64,000 nucleotides of DNA from an uncultured Clostridia bacterium (GTDB lineage Bacteria > Bacillota > Clostridia > TANB77 > CAG-508): the NCBI GenBank assembly GCA_934168355.1, contig CAKPNI010000001.1:1-64000 (forward strand), read 5' to 3'. Positions 41,594 through 49,625 of the stretch are shown here, piece by piece. The notes beneath the pieces were generated by a model that was not told the DNA's origin, ran no database searches, and saw nothing but the letters and a program-made list of their open reading frames with translations. The first letter of the stretch is position 1. The number at the start of each line of letters is the position of its first letter. The position numbers were made by a program, and so were the translations under genes.

Positions 41594-42373
41594 ATGAAAA
41601 AAATAGTAACAAGTTTTATTATATTAATAATAGCAATACTTATGTACCAAACAGTATATGCCGCAGAAAATAGTACAGGAGCAAGTGTAGTATTTAACTT
41701 TTCTGGAGATAGCAAAGTAACACAAGGAACCAAAACAGTAACATATACAATATCATTAGGAAACTTTGTAGGAATTCCAGAAAATGCAATGATGGGATAT
41801 GAAGCAGTTCTTGAGTATGATAGTAATGTGTTTAATTCAGCTACAATAGAAGGATTAAATGATTGGACAGCACAATACACAGAATCAACAAAAAGATTGA
41901 TAGGAGAAACAAGAACAAAAGGAGAATCAAATAAGGAAATTGCAAAAATAACATTAACTTTAAAAGATGATGCTCCAGTAGGAAACACAACAGTAAAATT
42001 AAATAATGTTTTACTAACTGCAAATGGCAACCAAGAATTCTCGTACACAAAAGAAGCAACATTGCAAATAGAAGCAAAAGCTGAAGAACCAAAAAATGAT
42101 GACAAAAATAATACTACAGAAAACACAAACACAACCCAAACTGCTACACAAAATGAAAGTAAAAATCAAACAAATAGCAATATACAAAATCCAGTACCAA
42201 ACAATACTTCAAATGAATATAAAAGCATTAAAAAAAATGGTACAAGCAATAATTCAAAAGCAGCATCAGTTTTACCTAAGACAGGAACAGGAAGAATTGC
42301 ACTAGCTGTATTTATGATTTTAATTATAGGAATTGGTTGTTTAATAAGATACAAATCAATTCAAACAAAATAA
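41594..42373 (+). CDS. LPXTG-anchored protein with a cohesin-like domain
   Basis: The protein has 259 aa. Residues 1-23 form a signal peptide ending VYA. Residues about 30-160 have the cohesin pattern: repeated beta strands, KTVTYTISLGNF, MGYEAVLEYDSNVFN, then EIAKITLTLKDDAPVGNTTVKL. A low-complexity Asn/Thr/Gln wall-spanning linker follows (about 163-225). LPKTG (about 230), a hydrophobic helix and a short basic tail form a standard sortase signal. The family holds dockerins by calcium-dependent binding. A dockerin protein lies two genes upstream and a sortase two genes downstream. The cohesin call comes from pattern only. Confidence 0.65.
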   Translation: MKKIVTSFIILIIAILMYQTVYAAENSTGASVVFNFSGDSKVTQGTKTVTYTISLGNFVGIPENAMMGYEAVLEYDSNVFNSATIEGLNDWTAQYTESTKRLIGETRTKGESNKEIAKITLTLKDDAPVGNTTVKLNNVLLTANGNQEFSYTKEATLQIEAKAEEPKNDDKNNTTENTNTTQTATQNESKNQTNSNIQNPVPNNTSNEYKSIKKNGTSNNSKAASVLPKTGTGRIALAVFMILIIGIGCLIRYKSIQTK

Positions 42374-42405
42374 TAAAAAAAGCATAAAAAATATCGAAAA
42401 AACTA

Positions 42406-42434
42406 TTGCCTAAAAAGAGCAAAAATGATATAAT
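42406..42434 (+). promoter_or_regulatory. Promoter of the LAYTG protein and sortase
   Basis: TTGCCT (42406-42411), 17-base spacer, TATAAT (42429-42434). Confidence 0.8.
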
Positions 42435-42465
42435 GAATGCATAATAAAAAAGGGAGGATTTAATT

Positions 42466-42984
42466 ATGAAAAAACTATTAACAATTTCAATTTTAGCAAT
42501 TGCTTTAGTATTAATGGCCGTAACAGGAGTTAATGCAACAACAAACGACAATTTAGCTGAAACACTATACAATATAGGAGCTAAATATGGTATGACAAAA
42601 GCTGATAAAGTAAAAATTGAAAGATACTTAGCTGATTATCCAGTTACAGAATCAGAAGCTAATGCAATAGTTGCAAAAGCTAATGAAGCTGCAAAAGTAA
42701 TGGATAATGCTGGAGTAACAGACTTCAATAAATTATCAAAAGAACAAAAAGCTGAAATAAAATCAATTGCTAATCAAGCTGCAAGTATTGTTGGTGTTAC
42801 TTTAACATACAAATCTGGTTCTGTTGAAATATACAAAAACGGAAAATTAATTGAAACAGTTACTAATAACAATGGAAAACTTGCTTACACAGGAAATAAT
42901 AATATGGTTTTAGTTGTTTCTTCAATAGCAGTTATAGCCCTAGCTTCAGTAGCAGTTGCTAGAAAGAAATTAGCTAATGCATAA
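42466..42984 (+). CDS. Secreted protein with LAYTG sorting signal
   Basis: The protein has 172 aa. A signal peptide (1-24) ends VNA. The mature part is helical and alanine-rich (KADKVKIERYLADYPVTESEANAIVAKANEAAK). A small beta segment (SVEIYKNGKLIETVTN) follows. LAYTGNNN, a hydrophobic helix and RKKLANA form a sorting signal with Ala at the usual proline position. The family is not recognised. Its stop overlaps the sortase start by 8 bases, which makes it a likely dedicated substrate. GGGAGG precedes ATG 42466. Confidence 0.8.
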   Translation: MKKLLTISILAIALVLMAVTGVNATTNDNLAETLYNIGAKYGMTKADKVKIERYLADYPVTESEANAIVAKANEAAKVMDNAGVTDFNKLSKEQKAEIKSIANQAASIVGVTLTYKSGSVEIYKNGKLIETVTNNNGKLAYTGNNNMVLVVSSIAVIALASVAVARKKLANA

Positions 42985-43597
42985 TTTAGCAAGAAATGCA
43001 ATAAAAGCAACTATTATAGAATTAATAGTTGCTTTATTTATTACTGCACTTTTGATAGGTATAGGATATATTCTATTTGGGGCTAAAATAGAAGAAAATA
43101 TGTCATTAATAAGCAAAGTATCAATTGGAGTCAGTAACGGAAATGAAGTTGTTGAAACAGTGGTAGATGATAATGATAAATTAAAAAATTATCCAGAATA
43201 TGGAACAAAATACGCAAATATAAAAATACCAAAAATAGATGTAGATCTTCCTGTATATTACGGTGATAGTTTAGATGTTCTAAAAAAAGGAGTAGGACAT
43301 TCAAGTGGAAGCTATTTTCCAGGAGAAGGTGGCTCAATAATATATATGGGGCATAACTCAAAAAAAATGTTTAGAAGATTTTCAGAATTACAAAAAGGGA
43401 ATGAGATAGAGGTTACCACTAATTATGGAGATTTTAAATACAAAATATATGATATGCAATTAATAAAAGAAACTGATGTGGATAAACTTCCAATTCAAAA
43501 AGACAAAGAAATTTTAATGGTATATACGTGTTATCCATTTAACAATATAGGATATGCAACACAAAGATATGTAGTATATGCGGAATTAGAAAATTAG
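42977..43597 (+). CDS. Sortase, probably class D
   Basis: The protein has 206 aa. An N-terminal membrane anchor (about 13-35) is followed by the sortase barrel. The catalytic triad is visible: His in YMGHNS (about 125), Cys in MVYTCYPF (about 180), and Arg in ATQRYVVYAEL (about 197). The TCYPF form fits class D. KYANIKIPKIDVDLPVYYGDS is the usual barrel start. It overlaps its upstream LAYTG gene. It probably also anchors the LPKTG cohesin-like protein. Confidence 0.9.
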   Translation: MHNLARNAIKATIIELIVALFITALLIGIGYILFGAKIEENMSLISKVSIGVSNGNEVVETVVDDNDKLKNYPEYGTKYANIKIPKIDVDLPVYYGDSLDVLKKGVGHSSGSYFPGEGGSIIYMGHNSKKMFRRFSELQKGNEIEVTTNYGDFKYKIYDMQLIKETDVDKLPIQKDKEILMVYTCYPFNNIGYATQRYVVYAELEN

Positions 43598-43609
43598 GAG
43601 GAAAGAATA

Positions 43610-44464
43610 GTGGCAAAGAAAATAATACAATATATAGTGGCTACAATATTAGCATTGGCTATACTTGGATTAGTTGTAATAAATATACTTTCAACTTCTA
43701 TCTTAAATAAGGGGTATATAATATCTAAATTACAAACTCAACAGTATTATGATAAAATATATGAAGAAACTGAATCAAATTTTGAAAATTATATACATCA
43801 ATCAGGTCTTGATGAAGATGTATTAAAAGACATAGTATCAAAAGAAAAAATAGAAAAAGATACCAAAATAATTTTAAACAATATATATAATGGTATGGAT
43901 GAAAAGATAGATACAAAAGAAATTAAAGAAAAATTAAATGAAAATATAAATAATTCTTTGAATGGAAAAATTTCTAGTTCAGAACAAAAATCTATAGACA
44001 CTTTTGTTGATACAATTTGTAAAGAATATGAAACAACAATTTTACATACCAATTATGAAAAAAAGATACATGAAACAATAGAAAAAATAAATAAATATAT
44101 CGATTTATCCAAAAAAGCAATGATGATAATTATAGGTGTTTCAGTTATATTATTAATTTTATTAACAATAAGAAGAATTTATAGAATTATTTCAAAAATT
44201 GGTGTGGCATTTATAATTGATGGTTTGATTTTGGTATTAGCAAAAAAATATATTGGTTCCAACATAAAAGTAGATACAATAAAGTTGCTAAATAACGGGA
44301 TATCTGATGTATTGCAAAGTATTTTAAATGAAATGATAGGAAAAGTATTAAAAACTGGTAGTATATTATTGGCTTTGGGAATTACAATGATAATAATTTA
44401 TGGAATAATAAAAAGCATTCGTAAAGCAAAAAGAGAAAAAGACCAATATACACCAGAAAATTAA
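43610..44464 (+). CDS. Membrane protein, unknown
   Basis: The protein has 284 aa. GTG 43610 follows GGAGGAAAG. The N-terminal helix (about 5-30) is followed by a charged, helical outer domain of about 140 residues (YYDKIYEETESNFENYIHQSG, KLNENINNSLNGKI). Three further hydrophobic helices lie at about 168-188, 195-212 and 245-268, and the tail is basic. I recognise no family. It sits between the sortase and the cpsC-cpsD-cpsB genes, so it may take part in surface polymer or protein attachment. Confidence 0.7.
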   Translation: MAKKIIQYIVATILALAILGLVVINILSTSILNKGYIISKLQTQQYYDKIYEETESNFENYIHQSGLDEDVLKDIVSKEKIEKDTKIILNNIYNGMDEKIDTKEIKEKLNENINNSLNGKISSSEQKSIDTFVDTICKEYETTILHTNYEKKIHETIEKINKYIDLSKKAMMIIIGVSVILLILLTIRRIYRIISKIGVAFIIDGLILVLAKKYIGSNIKVDTIKLLNNGISDVLQSILNEMIGKVLKTGSILLALGITMIIIYGIIKSIRKAKREKDQYTPEN

Positions 44465-44480
44465 TTAGGGGAGAAATTTA

Positions 44481-45194
44481 ATGGAAGAATTAGATTTAAA
44501 AGAATTATTAAGCTTATTTTGGAGCAAAATTTTTCAAATAATAGTAATTGTACTTATAGTAACAGGAGTAGGAGTAATTTATACATATGGCTTTACCACT
44601 CCTAAATATAGTTCATCAACAACACTTGTACTTACAGGTTCAGAGCCATCAACAAGCTCAGATGCCACAAATTCAATAACAACAACAGATATAACTTTAA
44701 ACTCAAAATTAGTATCAACATATAGTGAACTTGTAAAAAGTAGTAAAGTTTTAAGACAGGTTATATCAAATTTAGGAATAGATGTAAATGAAGATGAATT
44801 AAGAAAAAATGTAACAGTAAAATCTGTTGAAGATACAGAAGTAATAAAAATTACTGTAACAAATGCAAATGCTGCATATTCAGCAAAAATAGCAAATGAA
44901 ATAGCCAAAATATTTTCAGGAATGGTTTCAGATATCTATAATATAAATAATATATATATAGTAGATGAGGCAGAAGTATCAAATACGCCATCAAATATAC
45001 ATCATAGTAAGGACATAATGATATTTGGATTTTTAGGACTAGTAATATCTATAATGTATGTTTTAATTGCTAATATGTTAGATACAACAGTAAAAACACC
45101 AGAAGATGTTGAAAAAGGAGTAGGTTTACCAGTACTTGTAACTATTCCATATATAGAAAACTTTGGAAACGAAAAAGGAGGTAAAAGAAAATGA
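44481..45194 (+). CDS. Polysaccharide chain-length / tyrosine kinase modulator (CpsC-like)
   Basis: The protein has 237 aa. It has two transmembrane helices (about 20-38 and 178-197) around an outer Wzz domain (TPKYSSSTTLVLTG; DEDELRKNVTVKSVEDTEVIKITV). The YIVDEAEVSNTPSN segment precedes the second helix, where Wzz proteins have their proline-rich region. It activates the BY-kinase CpsD and sets polymer length. It overlaps cpsD by ATGA at 45191-45194. GGGGAG precedes ATG 44481. Confidence 0.9.
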   Translation: MEELDLKELLSLFWSKIFQIIVIVLIVTGVGVIYTYGFTTPKYSSSTTLVLTGSEPSTSSDATNSITTTDITLNSKLVSTYSELVKSSKVLRQVISNLGIDVNEDELRKNVTVKSVEDTEVIKITVTNANAAYSAKIANEIAKIFSGMVSDIYNINNIYIVDEAEVSNTPSNIHHSKDIMIFGFLGLVISIMYVLIANMLDTTVKTPEDVEKGVGLPVLVTIPYIENFGNEKGGKRK

Positions 45195-46171
45195 AAAAAG
45201 AAGTAATAGCACATAAAAATCCTAAATCTCCTATTTCAGAAGTTTTTAGAACACTAAGAACAAATATACAATTTATGGATGTAAACAAAAAAATGAAAGT
45301 ATTGACAGTTACATCAACTTTCCCAGGAGAGGGAAAAAGTTGGGTTGCATCAAACTTAGCAGTTACATTTGCCCAAGCGGGAAAAAAGGTTGTTTTAATA
45401 GATGCAGACATGAGAAAAGGAAGACAGTATGCAATATTTGGACTTTCTCCAAAACCAGGACTTTCAAACTTTTTATCACAGGTTGAAATGGATAATAATG
45501 GTAGATTGTCAGAAAATGTAGCAGACTATATTCAACCAACAGAAGTTGAAAATTTATTTGTCATTACAGCAGGAAATGTACCACCAAATCCATCAGAGCT
45601 TTTAGTATCAACTCAAATGATAGGTTTATTGGATGCATTAAGAAATTCTTGTGATATGATAATAATAGATGGAACACCAAGCGAGCTAGTTACAGATGCT
45701 GTTATCTTATCGAGAATATCTGATTCTACAGTAATAGTAACTGCACACAAGATTACAAAAAAAGATGCATTAGAAAGAGTAGTAAAAAATATACAAAATG
45801 TTGGTGGAAAAATTGCTGGAGTTATAATAAACAAAGTTCCGATATCAGCAAAACGCTATGGTGAAAAGTATTACTATTATGGAGAAGATAGAATTTTATC
45901 TGGAAAATCGAAAAAAGTTGCTAATATATCAAAAGCACAATCTACAAGAGAAAATTTTTCATTTGGAAATAATCAAGTAGATAAAAATCCATATCAAGAT
46001 GATATGGATGAAATGGAAAGTAAAGACTTTTTAAGAGAAGATTCAGAGCCTTTATTTATTCGTAAAAACGAAGAAATAGTAAATCAAAATGAAGAAGTAT
46101 CATTAGACAAAACAAATGATATATTAAAACAAATTAACGAATATTTAGATAACGAAAAAAAGAAACTATAA
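45191..46171 (+). CDS. Bacterial tyrosine kinase (CpsD-like)
   Basis: The protein has 326 aa. SEVFRTLRTNIQF is the BY-kinase start. Walker A is FPGEGKSW (about 44-51), Walker A' is VVLIDADMRKG (about 71-81), and Walker B is MIIIDGTPS. A tyrosine cluster EKYYYYGE (about 219-226) is the autophosphorylation tail. Unlike short CpsD proteins, about 95 acidic residues follow it (PYQDDMDEMESKDFLRED). It is coupled to cpsC and followed by the CpsB phosphatase. Confidence 0.92.
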   Translation: MKKEVIAHKNPKSPISEVFRTLRTNIQFMDVNKKMKVLTVTSTFPGEGKSWVASNLAVTFAQAGKKVVLIDADMRKGRQYAIFGLSPKPGLSNFLSQVEMDNNGRLSENVADYIQPTEVENLFVITAGNVPPNPSELLVSTQMIGLLDALRNSCDMIIIDGTPSELVTDAVILSRISDSTVIVTAHKITKKDALERVVKNIQNVGGKIAGVIINKVPISAKRYGEKYYYYGEDRILSGKSKKVANISKAQSTRENFSFGNNQVDKNPYQDDMDEMESKDFLREDSEPLFIRKNEEIVNQNEEVSLDKTNDILKQINEYLDNEKKKL

Positions 46172-46190
46172 AAGCTTAAAAAGGAGAATA

Positions 46191-46970
46191 ATGAAAATGA
46201 TTGATTTTCATTCACATGTTCTTCCAAATGTTGATGATGGTTCAAAAAGCGTTGAGGAAACGTTTAAATTACTAGAAGAGGCAAAAGAGGCAGGATTCGA
46301 TGGAGTAATATCAACCTCTCATTATATGGAAGAATATTATGAAGTAAATGTAGCTGAAAGAAAAGTATGGATAAATGCACTATCAGAAAATTTATATCAG
46401 AAAAATATAGATTTAAAGCTATATTTAGGTAACGAAATTTATATATCCAAAAATATCATTGATTTTTTAGAAACTGGGAAAGCAACAAGTATTAATAATT
46501 CCAATTACGTACTTTTTGAATTCCCTATGAATTCTAAACCAATGGATATGTATGATATTATATATGATATGTTAGAATATAAATTGGTACCAGTCTTAGC
46601 TCATCCTGAGAGATATTCGTTTGTACAAAAAGAGCCTAATTTGGTATACGACTTAATTCAAAAAGGGGTTCTTATGCAATCAAATTATGGTAGTATCTTA
46701 GGAATGTATGGCGAAAAAGCGCAAATTATTGTTAGGAAATTATTAGAAAATAATATGGTACATTTTTTAGGTAGTGATGTACATAGGGCTAATTCTATTT
46801 ATTCTAAAATTCAAAGTAGTTTAGGAGAGATTGAAGCGATAGTGGGAGAGGAGAAACTAAAAGAGATTAGTTCGGTCAATCCAAAATTGGTTGTGGATAA
46901 CAAGAGAATTGATATTGATGAGCCAAGGGAAATTAAGTTATCTTTAAAGGAAAAGATGAAGCTCTTATAA
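46191..46970 (+). CDS. Tyrosine-protein phosphatase (CpsB, PHP family)
   Basis: The protein has 259 aa. MIDFHSHVLPNVDDGSKS holds the HxH metal motif of PHP phosphatases. GNEIYI, VLAHPERYSF and FLGSDVHRANS supply further metal ligands. It dephosphorylates CpsD. AAGGAG lies 4 bases before ATG 46191 and 10 before ATG 46197, so either could start. It is the last gene of the polysaccharide locus. Confidence 0.93.
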   Translation: MKMIDFHSHVLPNVDDGSKSVEETFKLLEEAKEAGFDGVISTSHYMEEYYEVNVAERKVWINALSENLYQKNIDLKLYLGNEIYISKNIIDFLETGKATSINNSNYVLFEFPMNSKPMDMYDIIYDMLEYKLVPVLAHPERYSFVQKEPNLVYDLIQKGVLMQSNYGSILGMYGEKAQIIVRKLLENNMVHFLGSDVHRANSIYSKIQSSLGEIEAIVGEEKLKEISSVNPKLVVDNKRIDIDEPREIKLSLKEKMKLL

Positions 46971-47060
46971 ATTATCATCTCCAATACTTAAAATTTTTTT
47001 GTAAAACTTTCCTAAAGTTTTGTTTAAAGTATAAATTTTGTAATTTATGCTTTAAGAATT

Positions 47061-47121
47061 GTGCGGTAGTACAAATTCATGGCTTGCTTTATACACAAAA
47101 GCAAGGATTGTACTACCACAC
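47061..47121. repeat. Long imperfect hairpin in the gap after cpsB
   Basis: GTGCGGTAGTACAA (47061-47074) pairs with TTGTACTACCACAC (47108-47121), with an inner stem GCTTGCTTT/AAAGCAAG. No clear T-run follows. It may end the long polysaccharide transcript or encode an RNA. The rest of 46971-47230 shows nothing else. Confidence 0.55.
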
Positions 47122-47231
47122 ACCAGAGTTGTTTTTACTTCAAAATGCTCATAAATTTTTTGATATTTTTTGGAACTTTTTAGAACTGCTTCAAAGCACA
47201 TTTTAAATTGGCATTTTTGCCGAAATTACAC

Positions 47232-47344
47232 AAAAAAATACAGGTTAGAAATTTGTTTCCTAACCTGATATTATGGTGCCGTTGGCGTAGTTATCTACAA
47301 CTCTTTTCGGCTCTCGTGACAATTGATACAAATATCAATCAATT
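47232..47344 (-). ncRNA. Candidate small RNA with own promoter and terminator
   Basis: On the minus strand TTGCAA (47373-47378), a 16-base spacer and TATACT (47351-47356) predict a start near 47344. The end is a terminator: CAGGTTAGGAAA/TTTCTAACCTG (47241-47267) followed by TATTTTTTT on the minus strand. Between them is an unusually GC-rich stretch with nested pairing: GCCG (at the AGCCGAAAAG segment) with CGGC, enclosing a GTTGTAG-ATAA-CTACGCCAAC hairpin. No ribosome binding site or reading frame is evident. No known RNA family is recognised. Confidence 0.55.
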
Positions 47345-47428
47345 TATTAAAGTATATCATATTTATAATAAATTGCAATAGTAGAATTAAGATTTATTTA
47401 AAAACTAATATATTCAAATTACAATAAA

Positions 47429-47460
47429 CAATTGGATGCACATAATTGCACATCCAATTG
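47429..47460 (-). terminator. Terminator of the 47490 gene
   Basis: CAATTGGATG and CATCCAATTG (outer stem extended by TGCA pairs) followed by TTTATTG on the minus strand. Confidence 0.75.
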
Positions 47461-47489
47461 TAATGCAAAAATATTTTTTGCTGGCGATT

Positions 47490-48548
47490 TTAAAGCAAAT
47501 ATAGAAAATATCTACATGAGCTATATTCGTATCCAACAAGTTTTCCAAAATCCTTTTGATAATAGTCCCAAATGTAGACACCAGAAGACTCAACCACATA
47601 GACAACACCAGATTCTTCCAAAAAACTAATCAATGTTTGGTATGGCTTGTAAGCCATAATCATACGTTTCGATGCTCTGCACTCTAAATATTTCATTTTA
47701 CCAGAGTCAATTTCATTTTCTGTTTTATCAATTATTGCCTTTCTCTGTTCTGGATTGAGTTCAACTTTTAGTTTATCATTGAAAGAACTGTGATAATCAC
47801 TTTCAATATCACATTGTCCAGATCCAGTAAGCATTGGTACAGAATTTTGATTATCAAAGTAGAAATTCCAGATGTTTTTTAGCCCATCAAGTAATCTTAG
47901 ATATAAATTTGAACATCCGTTATTATACTTTTCAATTGAATTCTTACTCATAATGGCAAACTGCATATCACCACATCTGTCATCACCAAAATGGAAAGGC
48001 CAGAAGCCAATGATGATGTCCTTGCATATTCTAATATTGTCTTCGTAAACATCAGAATAAACACGATAAAAAGCACCATCTTTGGTTGTCTGTTTTTTAA
48101 AACGAATTTTATATAAATGGTAGTTTAATGCTGTTTGATAGGTACTTCCAAAAATTGCATATAAGATACCAAGGTCATTAATCATTTCTACCTCTGACCG
48201 AGTATCCTCATAGTAATTTTTGTCATCTTCAAAATGAACATTCCATTTAAAATTTTGGTTTGGATTCCATTCATTTTCATTATGATATGATTGACTACTA
48301 TAGCTATATGCTTTTTTATCCCCAAATGAATCCTCAAAGTCAAAACTAGTTGTACTATAATCTTCTGTATGTTGCTTAAGAATCTCATGAGTTTCTTCAT
48401 AAACTTTGAGCTTTTTTTCAACTTTAGCTAAAAGCCGTTTAGCCGTTTCTTGCTCTGGACCAAAATCAAGTTTAACACGTAATTGAAGTGCTTCGACCCT
48501 ATGCTTTAACTTGGTGTATTCTTCTGGATTAAACTGTTGTTTTTTCAT
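47490..48548 (-). CDS. Hypothetical protein, 352 aa, probably foreign
   Basis: GGAGGGC precedes the start on the minus strand. Residues about 1-65 form a basic helical region (KHRVEALQLRVKLDFG, AKRLLAKVEKKLKVYEETHE) recalling DUF2786-type helices. A low-complexity aromatic linker and a mixed alpha/beta domain (about 110-352) follow. No family is recognised. It uses CGG for arginine twice in frame (in DTRSE and AKRLL), unlike the rest of the window outside this block. It lies next to recombinase debris and tRNA-Leu. It is therefore probably a recent import. A palindrome after its promoter suggests repression. Confidence 0.7.
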   Translation of the reverse strand: MKKQQFNPEEYTKLKHRVEALQLRVKLDFGPEQETAKRLLAKVEKKLKVYEETHEILKQHTEDYSTTSFDFEDSFGDKKAYSYSSQSYHNENEWNPNQNFKWNVHFEDDKNYYEDTRSEVEMINDLGILYAIFGSTYQTALNYHLYKIRFKKQTTKDGAFYRVYSDVYEDNIRICKDIIIGFWPFHFGDDRCGDMQFAIMSKNSIEKYNNGCSNLYLRLLDGLKNIWNFYFDNQNSVPMLTGSGQCDIESDYHSSFNDKLKVELNPEQRKAIIDKTENEIDSGKMKYLECRASKRMIMAYKPYQTLISFLEESGVVYVVESSGVYIWDYYQKDFGKLVGYEYSSCRYFLYLL

Positions 48549-48572
48549 TATATTGCCCTCCTAAAATTTTTA

Positions 48573-48625
48573 GTAAGTACTTACTTACATATTTACAGTA
48601 TAGCACATTTCACATAAAATAACAA
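48573..48625 (-). promoter_or_regulatory. Promoter with GTAAGTACTTAC operator for the 47490 gene
   Basis: On the minus strand TTGTTA (48620-48625), 17-base spacer, TATACT (48597-48602). The perfect 12-bp palindrome GTAAGTACTTAC (48573-48584) lies just after the expected start of transcription. That is a usual place for a TetR- or XRE-type repressor. Confidence 0.65.
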
Positions 48626-48681
48626 GTTATTGTTTGTTAGAGTATGAAAGAATATGATTCATTTATGATAATGTCTTAAAT

Positions 48682-48772
48682 GAAAAAAATATGATATAAG
48701 TAAATCTGATAAAAATATCGGCATTGCTTATGTTTTAGGAATAGATGTTAATGATTTAAGAAAAAAATTCTA
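48682..48772 (+). pseudogene. Remnant resembling the end of an XRE-type regulator
   Basis: A short frame reads NIGIAYVLGIDVNDLRKKF then stop, similar to the C-terminus of small XRE regulators. There is no start codon or upstream domain. A 38-aa minus-strand frame (48770-48886, no ribosome binding site) abuts it. Both are probably debris. Confidence 0.3.
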
Positions 48773-48895
48773 AAATTGACCATTATTTTTAATCTGTTTT
48801 ATTTTTGTTTCTAGTTTTACTTTACCATTTGTTATTGTATAATTCATTTCATTATCTTTTAATAAATCCACCAATATTAAGTCCATTTTGCTGAA

Positions 48896-49023
48896 TATAT
48901 ACACTAAGATATGCCTATGCAGATATAGAAAATAAAAAGGCATCTACAAACATAATCGAAAATAAACTTGCATTGGATACAAAAGATATAAAAAAAGAAC
49001 AAATTACAAAACTCGCTATTTAG
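48896..49023 (+). pseudogene. Remnant resembling a tyrosine recombinase C-terminus
   Basis: The frame reads YTLRYAYADIENKKAST... to a stop at 49023. The RYAYADIE segment resembles the tail of integrases of clostridial mobile elements. A stop lies just upstream and no start is present. It lies about 130 bases from tRNA-Leu, a favoured integration site. Confidence 0.4.
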
Positions 49024-49110
49024 GTAATCTGTCTTAAAAAATACATTTCTAACTTTTTATAAAAATTCTAATTTTGGAAAAGTGTTAGAACTTTGTACAT
49101 TTTTATAAAT

Positions 49111-49146
49111 AAAAACCTCAAGCATCTATTACGAACTACTTGAGGT
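49111..49146 (-). terminator. Terminator of tRNA-Leu
   Basis: ACCTCAAG and CTTGAGGT with a T-run on the minus strand. Confidence 0.8.
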
Positions 49147-49151
49147 TCTTA

Positions 49152-49239
49152 TGGTGCAGATGGCCGGAATCGAACCGGCACGGTTTATTCAACCGCAGGA
49201 TTTTAAGTCCTGTGCGTCTACCAGTTCCGCCACATCTGC
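49152..49239 (-). tRNA. tRNA-Leu(UAA)
   Basis: On the minus strand GCAGATG/CATCTGC forms the acceptor stem. The anticodon loop CTTAAAA gives anticodon TAA. A long variable arm (GCGGTTGAATAAACCGT) is typical of leucine tRNA. TTCGATT is in the T loop. CCA is encoded (49152-49154). No intron. Confidence 0.93.
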
Positions 49240-49406
49240 ATATATAAAACTGGTATATGTCCTAACGACAATGTTTATTATATTATTAAATTATATATTT
49301 GTCAATATCTATTTCAAAATTTTTCAAAATTTTTGAACAAATGGTTACAATTTAGGAAAAACATATACTTTGAATGAAATATTGTCGGAAATTAATGAGT
49401 AAAAAT

Positions 49407-49450
49407 CCCCAAATAGAGAGAATATTAAAATTAATCCCCTCTATTTGAGG
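49407..49450. repeat. Inverted repeat in the 49240-49625 gap
   Basis: CCCAAATAGAG and CTCTATTTGAGG form a stem with a loop of about 19 bases. A promoter for the next gene (TTGCAA, 17 bases, TAAAAT, about 49528-49556) and a TTTTCCAAgttTTGGAAAA palindrome (about 49574-49592) lie further on. Nothing else is seen in this gap. Confidence 0.5.
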
Positions 49451-49625
49451 TGCCTTTCATTTTGTGGGCTGTGAATTGTAACAGGATACTTGGAAATATG
49501 GATTTTTTATAAAAACAAAATTGCAATATAATATAAAATGTGATAAAATATATAAAGCAAACTCATTGCAATATTTTCCAAGTTTTGGAAAATAAATTAT
49601 TAATTCAGAAGGAGGAATATCAACA

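Noticed and set aside
47232..47344. GC-rich stretch as tmRNA, 6S RNA or a tRNA
   Set aside because: No tRNA-like ends, resume codons or open central bubble of the right size are visible.
48770..48886. 38-aa minus-strand frame as a gene
   Set aside because: No ribosome binding site or promoter, and it abuts other debris.
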